Assembly: GCA_018663165.1 (NCBI GenBank)
Contig: JABJES010000151.1
Span: 1-11,713 of the forward strand
From: Rhodospirillaceae bacterium
Lineage (GTDB): Bacteria; Pseudomonadota; Alphaproteobacteria; UBA11136
Reading direction: 5' to 3'
DNA: 11,713 bases
Notes under the pieces: generated by a model
Told to the model about the DNA's origin: nothing
The model's database searches: none
Seen by the model: only the letters and a program-made list of their open reading frames with translations
Shown here: piece by piece, positions 1 to 7,058 of the stretch
Position numbering within the stretch: the stretch's first letter is position 1
Layout: every line of letters begins with the position of its first letter
Made by a program: the position numbers and the translations under genes

Positions 1-167
1 AGATGAGTGGTGGCGCGGCGACAAGGGCAAAACTGGACGCCGCCCGGCAAGCCCGAATTCCGGTGCTGATGATTGCCCGCCCCCCCTCTGAACCGGGGCC
101 TTGCCTGGAAACGGCCATCGATGCCCTGTCCTGGCTTGGGGCGCGAATGAATAGTCTTGACCTTTGA
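1..167 (+). CDS. cobK: Precorrin-6A reductase, C-terminal end (partial)
   Basis: This is the 3' end of a gene that starts before the window. The open frame has codons beginning at position 3 and ends in TGA at 165-167, leaving 54 visible residues. The visible part begins MSGGAATRAKLDAARQARIP and continues VLMIARPP. This matches the C-terminal signature of the CobK/CbiJ family, in which a (K)xSGG motif is followed by a conserved KLxAAR helix and a short strand ending in RP. The enzyme reduces the precorrin-6A macrocycle with NADPH to precorrin-6B in the cytoplasm, just before CobL acts. It lies on the strand opposite to the cobM-cbiX operon and converges on it. The family call is from motif recognition on a short fragment. 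CobK (aerobic) and CbiJ (anaerobic) cannot be told apart here. Confidence 0.85.
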   Translation, partial: MSGGAATRAKLDAARQARIPVLMIARPPSEPGPCLETAIDALSWLGARMNSLDL

Positions 168-211
168 GAGTGGTTGCGGCGCAATGTAGCTCTTATTTAA
201 GGGGGATATAG

Positions 212-775
212 ATGCGGCGGCTCGTTCTTGCCTTTCTTCTTTCGGTTCTCGCTTTACCTGTTTCAGGCGCTGAATCTGGAAGTGATTTCACGCCGATGAT
301 CGCCTATATGTCGGCGATCAAGTCGGGAAATACCGAGGCGGTTCGAGGCTTTCTCGAATCCGGCCTCGATCCCAATTATGTGAGCGCCAAGGATTTGACG
401 CCAATCCTGATCGCCTCGAAAAACGGCCGGGCAGGGGTTGTTCAGCTGCTGCTTGAGAACAGGGCCATAGCCGATGCCACGGATGAAGGTGGCAACACGT
501 CGCTTATTTGGGCGAGTCAGCTGGGATATCCAGGCGTCGTTGACGTTCTGATCAAGCACAAGGCCGGCATTGATATTCAGAACAAACAGGGCCTCACGGC
601 GCTGATGAAAGCGATCTCGGCCTCCAACCGGAAAGTCGTCGATTTACTCATCGAAGCGGGCTGTGACCTTGAGATTCAGGATCATACCGGGCGTAGTGCC
701 AGCGATTGGGCCGAGGAAGGGCGCGACAGGCGCATCCGCAATGTGGTTGTGAATGCGGTGAAAGACGGCGGCTGA
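212..775 (+). CDS. Secreted ankyrin-repeat protein
   Basis: This 187-residue protein has a typical Sec signal peptide: MRR followed by a hydrophobic core (LVLAFLLSVLALPV) and a likely cleavage after SGA near residue 20. The mature part is almost entirely ankyrin repeats. Four fairly clear copies lie at about residues 27-59, 61-91, 93-124 and 126-157, recognisable by the spaced TxLxxA..G...VVxxLL pattern. A partial capping repeat follows. Ankyrin repeats mediate protein-protein contacts, so a periplasmic binding or scaffold role is a reasonable inference, but no partner can be named. The ATG at 212 is preceded by a purine-rich AGGGGGA five bases upstream, which supports this start. It follows cobK by 44 bases on the same strand and may be co-transcribed with it. 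Nothing in the protein suggests a corrinoid-modifying enzyme. Confidence 0.85.
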   Translation: MRRLVLAFLLSVLALPVSGAESGSDFTPMIAYMSAIKSGNTEAVRGFLESGLDPNYVSAKDLTPILIASKNGRAGVVQLLLENRAIADATDEGGNTSLIWASQLGYPGVVDVLIKHKAGIDIQNKQGLTALMKAISASNRKVVDLLIEAGCDLEIQDHTGRSASDWAEEGRDRRIRNVVVNAVKDGG

Positions 776-799
776 TTTTCGCTGCCGTAAGATCCCCCC

Positions 800-826
800 T
801 GAATTTTAGTCTTTGAATTTAGTCTC
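800..826. repeat. Imperfect tandem duplication at the end of cobM
   Basis: Two adjacent copies of a 13-14 base unit (TGAATTTTAGTCTT at 800-813 and TGAATTTAGTCTC at 814-826) lie in the convergent gap between the ankyrin gene and cobM. The second copy contains the cobM TAA stop at 819-821. No hairpin followed by a T run is visible in the 43-base gap on either strand, so no intrinsic terminator can be called. Confidence 0.5.
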
Positions 827-1577
827 TGGGGCGCAGAACGTGGCTGTGGTCGGCGGCGTATAGACGGCTGTCCTCGAAAGCCGTCGCGCCGAGGGCTTTG
901 CCGACGAGAATAAGCGCGGTCCGCGTCATTCCGGCTTTCTTGACTGTGTCGCGGATCGTTTTCAGGGTTCCGCGAACGATTTTCTCATCCGGCCAGCTCG
1001 CCCGCCAGATGACGCAGACCGGGCAATCTTCTCCGTAATGGGGCGTCAGGTCATCGACGACGTTTTTCAGATTGTTGACCGACAGGTGAATGGCTAGCGT
1101 CGCGCCGCTTTTGCCCAATGTGTCGAGATCCTCGCCTTCTGGCATCGCCGAGGCGCGCACCGCCGTGCGGGTAAGGATCACTGTCTGGCTGATGCCGGGC
1201 AGGGTAAGTTCCCGTTTCAAGGTCGCCGCCGCAGCGGCAAAGGCGGGCACGCCGGGGGTCACGTCATAGGGGATATTGCGCTCATCGAGCTGGCGCATCT
1301 GTTCGGCGATAGCGCCATAAAGCGAAGGATCGCCGGAATGAACTCTGGCGATTTCAAGCCCGGCATTGTGGGCCCGCACCATGGTCTCGATAATCTCATC
1401 AAGGTTCATCGGCGCACTATCGATCACTTCTGCGGAATCTCCTGCTTCATTGATGATTTCTTTTGGCACCAGCGAGCCTGCATAGAGCACCAGCCCGGCG
1501 TTGCGGATCAGATCACGTCCGCGAATTGTGATGAGGTCGGGGGCACCGGGCCCGGCACCGATAAAATGCACACTCAT
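819..1577 (-). CDS. cobM: Precorrin-4 C11-methyltransferase
   Basis: This 252-residue enzyme of the tetrapyrrole methylase family transfers a methyl group from S-adenosylmethionine to C11 of precorrin-4, giving precorrin-5. The anaerobic counterpart is CbiF. The N-terminal glycine-rich loop is seen as FIGAGPGAPDLITIRG (residues 5-20). The second family motif HSGDPSLYG starts at His80 and contributes to SAM binding. The frame stays open upstream to 1676, but the ATG at 1575-1577 is preferred. It gives the standard N-terminus (MSVHFIGAGPG), sits one base after the TGA of the upstream gene, and has an AAGGAA about ten bases upstream. The longer form would add 33 atypical residues overlapping cbiG-cobJ. 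It is the last gene of the minus-strand operon and ends in TAA. Confidence 0.94.
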   Translation of the reverse strand: MSVHFIGAGPGAPDLITIRGRDLIRNAGLVLYAGSLVPKEIINEAGDSAEVIDSAPMNLDEIIETMVRAHNAGLEIARVHSGDPSLYGAIAEQMRQLDERNIPYDVTPGVPAFAAAAATLKRELTLPGISQTVILTRTAVRASAMPEGEDLDTLGKSGATLAIHLSVNNLKNVVDDLTPHYGEDCPVCVIWRASWPDEKIVRGTLKTIRDTVKKAGMTRTALILVGKALGATAFEDSRLYAADHSHVLRPRD

Positions 1578-1578
1578 A

Positions 1579-3447
1579 TCAGGAGGCGTTCCTTTTTGAT
1601 GGAGGTAATTGAGGCGTTTCCATCTTCGCCGCATAGCCTCTTGGGGTGAAGATCCAGGCGCTTGCGTTGCGCTCAATTTTTCGCGTCTGGCTGCTGCCGA
1701 CGAGCACCATGGTAAGCATGTCCACTTTGTCGGCGTTGAGGTCGCAGAGGGAAATTATGTCGATGGTTTCCCCTTCGCGGCCGAGATTTCGGGCCAGTAC
1801 CACAGGGGTTTCAGGCGGGCGATGGGTAAGCAGAATATCGCGGGCCGTTTCAAGTTGATGACGGCGGCGTTTAGAGACCGGGTTGTAAAAGGCGACAACG
1901 AAATCACCCTCTGCCGCGGCTTTGACCCGATGCTGGATATCCGGCCAGGGAGTTAAAAGATCGGAAAGGGAGATGGTGCAAAAGTCGTGGCCCAGCGGTG
2001 CGCCGCTTCGCGCACTGGCCGCCTGAAGGGCGGAAATGCCCGGCGCCATTGTCAGGGCAATGCGGTTCCATGCGGCATTATCTTCACGCTCTATAAGTTC
2101 GAAAACCAGGCTCCCCATGGCATATATCCCGGCGTCACCCGAAGAGATCAAGGCGACACGCCGACCTTGAGCGGCAAGGTCGAGGGCCGCGCGAACTCGT
2201 ATTTCTTCAGCCCCCAAGGGAAAGGCATGGCGCTCGGCGGCGCTGATATTTTCAGCCACAAGATCGAGATAAAGATCATAGCCAACGGCATCTTCGGCGC
2301 GTTCCAAAAGTTTTGTCGCTTCCGGCGTGCGCCACTCGTCGGCTCCAGGTCCGATGCCGATGACGAAAAGCTCGCCTCGTGGGTGACCGGCTGAATTACT
2401 GTTTATGGGTGTGGGCGAAAGTGCGATGGCACAGGTGGCGCGTCTGGATTTTGTCTTGGGGCAGATCAGATCGCCGTCTATTCCTGCCGCCGCCAGTGCG
2501 GCTCCTTCACTGACGCCGTGACAGCCGGTCTCGTCAAAAACGATGTCGGATGGATTGGCGAGACGGGGGGCTTCGGCTTCGAGCTCGGCGGCGGCAAAAA
2601 AGCGCGCCGGCACATTGAGGCTTTGGGCAAGAGCATGGATCGCGTCTTCGTCGGCCTTGATATCGATTGAGGCAATGCAGGCGATAGATTGCCGGCTTAA
2701 TCCGGCGCCAGCCAGGGTTTCCGACACCAGGGTTTCGAGCTCTTTGGTCTCAACGCCGCGCTCGCAGCCAATTCCAAGGGCGAGCACAGGGGGGTGAAAG
2801 ACAAGCTCATTTTTAACCGGCGTCAAAGTGCGGTGGGTGACTCTGATCGATGTTGCGCCGTCGTCGTCGAAGGAAAGTGCGCCACCGGAAAGCCAGCCGC
2901 CATCCCCGGCCTCAAGTTTCAGGGCAACTTTTTCATTTGCCAGAAGGGCGGCGGTGAGGGGTTTCACCTTGTCCGGATTGTTGATGCGCCAACCCATGGG
3001 CGGGTTGTCAAGCGCCAGCCCAAGGGTGATTTCCCCGGCTGTGGTAATGGCGCATTGGCCCTTGGTGATGTCGGCAATCGCCTGGGCCAGCGCCACGCCG
3101 CCCCTATGTCCGCCGAGCAGCGGTACAATTGCTGCCCCATCTTCACCAATGCAGACCACTGGCGGTTCGGTTGATTTGTTTTGCAAAAGCGGGGCAAGGC
3201 AGCGGATTAGAATCCCGGCGGCGCAAATGCCGATGATCGGTGTCCTGGCCTTAAACAGGCAACGTAGATGGTCCCCCGTATCGGTGAAGGTGATATCGGA
3301 TTTTCCATCGGCGCGGTCCTGAAGGGCGTGAACTTTTGCCCCTGGCAGTTTGCCGGCCAGTTTGCGCGCAAGGTCGGCTCCTGTTGAGGTCAGGGCGACC
3401 AGGGCGGCCCCTTGGGGCAGGCGTTCAATCTTCAGACGTTGGGTCAT
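1579..3447 (-). CDS. cobJ: Fused CbiG - precorrin-3B C17-methyltransferase (CobJ)
   Basis: This 622-residue protein has three recognisable parts. Residues from about 1 to 200 are CbiG-like. They include the CbiG N-terminal hallmark near residues 70-125, with GICAAGILIRCLAPLL, a following GEDGAA and GGHRGG. Residues from about 220 to 340 are the CbiG C-terminal (CobE-like) domain, with GIGCERG at 225-231 and a later DETGCHGVSEGAAL. From about residue 359 to the end is a full CobJ/CbiH methylase with VIGIGPGADE (from 362), SSGDAGIYAMG and a conserved APGISALQAASARSGAPLG block. CobJ methylates C17 and drives ring contraction. Complete CbiG is known to open the delta-lactone in the anaerobic route, whereas the aerobic route has only the short CobE. 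The start at 3447 overlaps the cobI stop by four bases (ATGA). CobJ and CbiH cannot be separated by eye. Confidence 0.93.
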   Translation of the reverse strand: MTQRLKIERLPQGAALVALTSTGADLARKLAGKLPGAKVHALQDRADGKSDITFTDTGDHLRCLFKARTPIIGICAAGILIRCLAPLLQNKSTEPPVVCIGEDGAAIVPLLGGHRGGVALAQAIADITKGQCAITTAGEITLGLALDNPPMGWRINNPDKVKPLTAALLANEKVALKLEAGDGGWLSGGALSFDDDGATSIRVTHRTLTPVKNELVFHPPVLALGIGCERGVETKELETLVSETLAGAGLSRQSIACIASIDIKADEDAIHALAQSLNVPARFFAAAELEAEAPRLANPSDIVFDETGCHGVSEGAALAAAGIDGDLICPKTKSRRATCAIALSPTPINSNSAGHPRGELFVIGIGPGADEWRTPEATKLLERAEDAVGYDLYLDLVAENISAAERHAFPLGAEEIRVRAALDLAAQGRRVALISSGDAGIYAMGSLVFELIEREDNAAWNRIALTMAPGISALQAASARSGAPLGHDFCTISLSDLLTPWPDIQHRVKAAAEGDFVVAFYNPVSKRRRHQLETARDILLTHRPPETPVVLARNLGREGETIDIISLCDLNADKVDMLTMVLVGSSQTRKIERNASAWIFTPRGYAAKMETPQLPPSKRNAS

Positions 3448-4175
3448 GGCGTGGCCTCACCGCGGCGGTGTAAAAGGATCATCGAGAAATAGGTGGCGGC
3501 GTCATCGCCCACCGCACTAAGTGCGATGGCGCGCTCCCCCTCCATGGTTGCCCGCTCGATATAGCGGGCTTCACCCTCAAGGCCAAGGCTTTCGATGAGT
3601 TTGCGGATGCGGGGCAGGTGGCGGCCGAGCTTTATAATGGCCACCGAATCATGGGCATTTATGCGGGCGATGATTTCTCCGTCGTCGAGGGGCGCTGGGA
3701 TCACGGCCAGGCTGTCATTGCGCCCGACAAGGGGAAGACGCGCCGCCGCTGCTGCTGCTGTCAGGGATGAGACCCCCGGCACGATCTCAATCTGCGCGGT
3801 GTCGGCCAGGCGGGTGAAAAGATACATGAAGGAGCCATAGAGAAAGGGGTCACCGAGGCAAAGCACCGCAACGTCGCGTCCGGCATTGAGATGGGGGGCG
3901 ATTTCCTGGGCCGCCGCGTCATAGGCCTCGCGCCCGGGGTCACGTTCTTCCACCATGGGGATGGGTATGGCGATCTCGATGCGTTCCAGGTTGGCGGCGT
4001 CGTCAAGATGAGGGGCGACAATTTTTCTCGCCATGCTCTCGCCTTCAAGGGTTGCGGGATAGGCGATGACCGGCACGCGGGTAAGAATGGAATGGGCTTT
4101 CACTGTCACAAGCCCGGGGTCGCCGGGGCCGATGCCAAGGCCGTAAAGAATGCCTGTGGGGACGGTTTTCGTCAT
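3444..4175 (-). CDS. cobI: Precorrin-2 C20-methyltransferase
   Basis: This 243-residue tetrapyrrole methylase is of the usual CobI/CbiL length. It carries the glycine-rich loop GLGIGPGDPGLVTVKA (GIGPGDP at 14-20), followed by ILTRVPVIAYPA, which is typical of the C20-specific branch. The second SAM-site motif is CLGDPFLYGSFMYLF, and a third block reads VPGVSSLTAAAAAARLPL. It methylates C20 of precorrin-2 to give precorrin-3A, the committing step from uroporphyrinogen-derived precursors to corrinoids. The anaerobic homologue CbiL uses cobalt-sirohydrochlorin, and with cbiX in the same operon that substrate cannot be excluded. The ATG at 4173-4175 overlaps the cobL stop by four bases (ATGA) and has GGAGAA a short distance upstream inside cobL. 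Confidence 0.94.
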   Translation of the reverse strand: MTKTVPTGILYGLGIGPGDPGLVTVKAHSILTRVPVIAYPATLEGESMARKIVAPHLDDAANLERIEIAIPIPMVEERDPGREAYDAAAQEIAPHLNAGRDVAVLCLGDPFLYGSFMYLFTRLADTAQIEIVPGVSSLTAAAAAARLPLVGRNDSLAVIPAPLDDGEIIARINAHDSVAIIKLGRHLPRIRKLIESLGLEGEARYIERATMEGERAIALSAVGDDAATYFSMILLHRRGEATP

Positions 4176-5398
4176 TGCGGCTTCTCCACAAAAAGCTGGG
4201 TAACCGGAAGCCGGTCCTGCCAGTCGGATTGATTTGTGCCGGGCAGGGCATGGGAAACGGCAATCCTGGTCAGGGAGCCGTGATGTTTGTCGGCAAAGGC
4301 GGTTAACAGGGCCGCGCTTTTTTCCGTCACCGCATTGGCGACCAGCCGCCCACCGGGCTTGAGGACAGACCAGCAGGCTTCAATCATCCCCGGGATGGAA
4401 ACGCCGCCACCGAGGAATAAGGCGTCCGGGCTGGCGCTGTCTTTTAGTGCTTGTGCAAAAATGGTTGGGGCCTCACCGGTGATTATATGGAGGCGGGGAA
4501 CACCGAGGCGGGTGGCGTTTTCTGTGATCCGTTCGGCGCGGGCCGGGCCGCGCTCAAAAGCAACAGCGCGGGCCGTCGGCTCGGCGCGCAGCCATTCGAT
4601 GGCGACAGAGCCCGCCCCCGCACCGACATCCCAGAGCAGGGTCCGGGGAAGCGGCATCAGTGCGGCGAGGGTTGCGGCGCGCACCACTCGTTTGGTGATC
4701 TGGCCGTCATGGAGAAAGGCGTCGTCGGCAAGGCCGGGAACAAGCGGCAGAGGACGGGCATCGTCGTCTGCCCGGCATTCAAGGGCGATGATGTTGAGGT
4801 CGGCGCATTTTTGCTCACCCCAGCTATGGGCTGTGGCTTTTCGGCGGTTTTCTTTTTCACCGCCCAGATGCTCAAAAACGGTCATCGGGCTTTGACCATA
4901 CCCTTCATTGATCAGGGCACCCGCCACCTGGGCCGGGGTCTCGCCGTCTTCTGACAAGATCAGCGTTCGTGCACCGGGGCGCAAGCGAGCATAAAGCAGG
5001 GCCAGGGGGCGTCCGTGCAGGGTCAGAACTTCCGTCTCGGCCATATCCCAGCCGAGTCGGGCGCAGGCCAGAGACACCGCGCTCGCCACAGGTAAGATAC
5101 GGATGTCCTCGATGCCAAAGCGCTTGGTAAGGGCGACGCCGATTCCGTATTGCATGGGGTCGCCGCTGGCCAGCACGACGACGGGGGTGTTTTTGCGCGC
5201 CGCAATGGCATCCAGCGTTTTCGACAGCGGGCTCTCCCAGGTCAGGCGCTCGGCTGCACCATCTGGCACAAAGGCAAGATGGCGTTCGCCGCCGACAAGG
5301 GTGGTCGCCTCTTCGATCAGGGCGCGTGCCGGGGATGATATCCCGTCGAGGCCGTCTTCACCGATGCCGATAATCGAGAGCCAGGGGGCGTTGTTCAT
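4172..5398 (-). CDS. cobL: Precorrin-6Y C5,15-methyltransferase (decarboxylating)
   Basis: This 408-residue bifunctional enzyme has the two expected halves. The first 200 or so residues are the CbiE-type methylase domain, with IIGIGEDGLDGISSPARALI at the start and VLASGDPMQYGIG as the second motif. The second half is a CbiT-type Rossmann methyltransferase, with the SAM loop WDVGAGAGSVAIEWLR (Asp257 onward) and LFLGGGVSIPGMIEACW further on. Together they methylate C5 and C15 and decarboxylate the acetate side chain at C12, turning precorrin-6B into precorrin-8X. The fused form is characteristic of the CobL type rather than separate CbiE and CbiT. The ATG at 5396-5398 overlaps the TGA that ends the uninterrupted cobH frame, forming ATGA. 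It is therefore positioned for coupling to full-length cobH translation, which matters because cobH carries an amber codon upstream. Confidence 0.95.
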   Translation of the reverse strand: MNNAPWLSIIGIGEDGLDGISSPARALIEEATTLVGGERHLAFVPDGAAERLTWESPLSKTLDAIAARKNTPVVVLASGDPMQYGIGVALTKRFGIEDIRILPVASAVSLACARLGWDMAETEVLTLHGRPLALLYARLRPGARTLILSEDGETPAQVAGALINEGYGQSPMTVFEHLGGEKENRRKATAHSWGEQKCADLNIIALECRADDDARPLPLVPGLADDAFLHDGQITKRVVRAATLAALMPLPRTLLWDVGAGAGSVAIEWLRAEPTARAVAFERGPARAERITENATRLGVPRLHIITGEAPTIFAQALKDSASPDALFLGGGVSIPGMIEACWSVLKPGGRLVANAVTEKSAALLTAFADKHHGSLTRIAVSHALPGTNQSDWQDRLPVTQLFVEKPQ

Positions 5399-5520
5399 TG
5401 GCCGCCCGAAGTTGCGGCTTCTGTAGCGCTGCGCGCCAGGGCGTTGACGCTGGCTGCGGCCAGGGCGCTGCCGCCAAAACGTCCGCGCAGGGTAATATAG
5501 TCGAGGCCGCGTTTTTTCGA
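5395..5520 (-). other. cobH: Separated 3' end of cobH, in frame after TAG
   Basis: After the TAG at 5521-5523 the same reading frame stays open for 41 codons and ends in TGA at 5395-5397. The translation contains DYITLRGRFGGSALAAASVN and then ALARS. This is the conserved C-terminal block of precorrin-8X methylmutase (family pattern RGRxGGSAxxAAxxNALA). No frameshift is needed to join it to the upstream part. Its TGA forms an ATGA overlap with cobL, exactly like the neighbouring junctions. There is no ATG or convincing restart site in the segment, so it is not a separate gene. It is the stranded end of cobH unless the TAG is read through or is a sequence error. Confidence 0.9.
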
Positions 5521-6054
5521 CTAAATGATCAGCGCCTCTTTTGATTCAGCCGCACCAATAAAGCCGATGGGAAACCCGAGAATGACGGCGGGACGCCCAC
5601 CCCCTTCGTCGATGATCTCAAGCAGGCGAAAGAGCGCGGTGGGGGCATTGCCGATGGCGACAATTGCGCCTTCAAGTCGATCTGCCCATAAATTGATGGC
5701 TTGCGCCGAGCGGGTGGTTTCATTCTCTTTTGCCAGCGCCTCGATTCCAGGGTCATTTAATGTGCAAATAACCTGATTTTCGGCTGGCAGGCGGGGGCGC
5801 ATAATGCCTTCGGCGACCATCCTTGCATCGCAGAAAACAGGCGCGCCGGACTTTAAGGCCGCCTCGCCACGCGCGGCTGCATTTTCCGACCAGGCAAGGT
5901 TTGGAATAATCTCGGGCAGGGCACAGGCATGAACCAGCCGCACGGCAACGGCGAGAAGCGGGTCGGGAATGCCGGTAAAATCAGCGGTGTTGAGAATTTC
6001 TTCGAACGAGCGCCGGGTAATTTCCTCTGGATCTCTAATGTAGTCGAAGCTCAT
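5521..6054 (-). CDS. cobH: Precorrin-8X methylmutase, cut short by in-frame TAG
   Basis: The open frame gives 177 residues of CobH/CbiC, which moves the C11 methyl group to C12 and converts precorrin-8X to hydrogenobyrinic acid. The N-terminal YIRDPEEITRRSFEEI is typical. VRLVHACALPE holds the family's active-site histidine, and GAPVFCDARMVAEGI, NDP, IGNAPTALFRLLE and GFPIGFIGAAESKEAL are conserved blocks. The frame then meets TAG at 5521-5523. The family is normally about 210-220 residues long, and the missing end is encoded immediately downstream in the same frame (219 codons in total, counting the TAG). As it stands the product lacks the RGRxGGSA segment and is probably non-functional, an inference from conservation. 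The ATG at 6052-6054 overlaps the cbiX stop by ATGA, with AAAGG upstream. A second cobH elsewhere in the genome, or an error in the sequence, is possible. Confidence 0.92.
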   Translation of the reverse strand: MSFDYIRDPEEITRRSFEEILNTADFTGIPDPLLAVAVRLVHACALPEIIPNLAWSENAAARGEAALKSGAPVFCDARMVAEGIMRPRLPAENQVICTLNDPGIEALAKENETTRSAQAINLWADRLEGAIVAIGNAPTALFRLLEIIDEGGGRPAVILGFPIGFIGAAESKEALII

Positions 6055-7016
6055 GTCGCAGCCTTTTTTGGTGCTTTGGTATCGGCTGTGCCATGTCCGT
6101 GTCCATGGTCATGGCCATGATCGTGTCCGTGATCGTCGTCGGTGCCGATGCCGCTGACGTGATGATGATGTCCAGCCTGGGCCACCCCCTTGTCATCCTC
6201 ATAGCCGATGACCTGTTCGCGGTATTTGCACAACAGGCAGTTCATGGAATTGTCGCCGGTAAAAATTTCCCTCGCCCGTTCGGCCATGCAATCGAGAACC
6301 AGGGGGTGATCGTTGAGATAACTCGCTTTAATGAACTCGACATCGGGCCAGCGTGCGGCGATCTCGTCGCTCTGGTCGTAGATCCGGTTGACCAGAATTC
6401 CGGTGAACAGAAAATAGGGAAAGACGATGATGCGGCGGAACCCCATCCGCGCCACCCGGTCCAGTCCCTCATCCACCCGGGGGTGGGCAACGCCGCTGTA
6501 ACAGGTTTCGGCCCAGCCGAAGCCCATGCCTTCCCAGAGCATGCGGGTAATCTTTGAGATGCTGGAATTGGCGTCTGGGTCGTTGGTGCCCCGGCCAACC
6601 ACCATAAGCAGGGTCTCGGCGCGGGGGACATCACTATCGGCCGATTTTTCCGCCTCTTCGATGCGCTCTGAGGCGGCTTTCAGAAGTTTGAAATCAATCG
6701 ACAGGTCGCGGCCGCAACTCATTTCTATGTCCGGGTTTTCGGCAGCAAAGTTGTTGAGCTCCCAGGGGATATCGTTTTTCACATGGCCAGCGGCGAACAG
6801 CATGGCGGGTACGGCGAGGATGCGCTCGATGCCATTGTTTTTGAGATTTTCAAGTCCGGTGCGGATGGTCGGCTTGGCAAATTCGAGAAAGCCGGAATCC
6901 ACCTGGTATTCGGGCAGCCGTTCCTTCATGCCTTTGGCCAGGCTTTCGAATTCCCTGACCGCGCCGGTATCGCGGCTGCCGTGGCCGCAGATCATGATGC
7001 CTGTTTTTTTTGTCAC
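6051..7016 (-). CDS. cbiX: Sirohydrochlorin cobaltochelatase, long form (CbiX-L)
   Basis: This 321-residue protein inserts cobalt into sirohydrochlorin, the early-insertion (anaerobic) route. The N-terminal half begins with GIMICGHGSRD, with His12 a likely metal-binding catalytic residue, and has AAGHVKNDIP with His78. The second half repeats the fold with VVGRGTNDPDANSS and FPYFLFTGILVNRI. Near the C-terminus is MNCLLC (residues 258-263), an MXCXXC motif. In Bacillus megaterium CbiX-L such a motif was reported to hold a 4Fe-4S centre. A His-rich tail follows: HHHH at 283-286 and seven alternating histidines at 296-308. Translation starts with GTG at 7014-7016, with AAGGA eleven bases upstream. 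It is the first gene of the operon and overlaps cobH by ATGA. A role in iron or nickel chelation cannot be excluded from sequence. Confidence 0.93.
   Translation of the reverse strand: MTKKTGIMICGHGSRDTGAVREFESLAKGMKERLPEYQVDSGFLEFAKPTIRTGLENLKNNGIERILAVPAMLFAAGHVKNDIPWELNNFAAENPDIEMSCGRDLSIDFKLLKAASERIEEAEKSADSDVPRAETLLMVVGRGTNDPDANSSISKITRMLWEGMGFGWAETCYSGVAHPRVDEGLDRVARMGFRRIIVFPYFLFTGILVNRIYDQSDEIAARWPDVEFIKASYLNDHPLVLDCMAERAREIFTGDNSMNCLLCKYREQVIGYEDDKGVAQAGHHHHVSGIGTDDDHGHDHGHDHGHGHGTADTKAPKKAAT
6093..6170 (-). repeat. Low-complexity His-rich coding repeat in cbiX
   Basis: The DNA at 6093-6131 consists of short CATG/GATCGTG-like near-repeats encoding alternating His with Gly or Asp. 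6159-6170 encodes four consecutive histidines. Simple repeats of this kind are prone to length changes by slippage. The sequence stays in frame and reaches the cbiX stop, so it reads as a genuine metal-binding tail rather than an error. Confidence 0.7.
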
Positions 7017-7058
7017 GTTTCGCTATGTCCTTTTTCCATTGTCCGTATTGATTTTTCT

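Noticed and set aside
1578..1676. Upstream extension of cobM by 33 residues
   Set aside because: The added residues do not resemble the family and would overlap cbiG-cobJ by about 100 bases. The ATG at 1575-1577 gives the canonical N-terminus.
5395..5523. Programmed pyrrolysine insertion at the cobH TAG
   Set aside because: No reason to expect pyrrolysine in this family. cbiB and the SYLF gene end on TAG here, and no pyl genes are visible in the window. Kept only as a check under the cobH finding.
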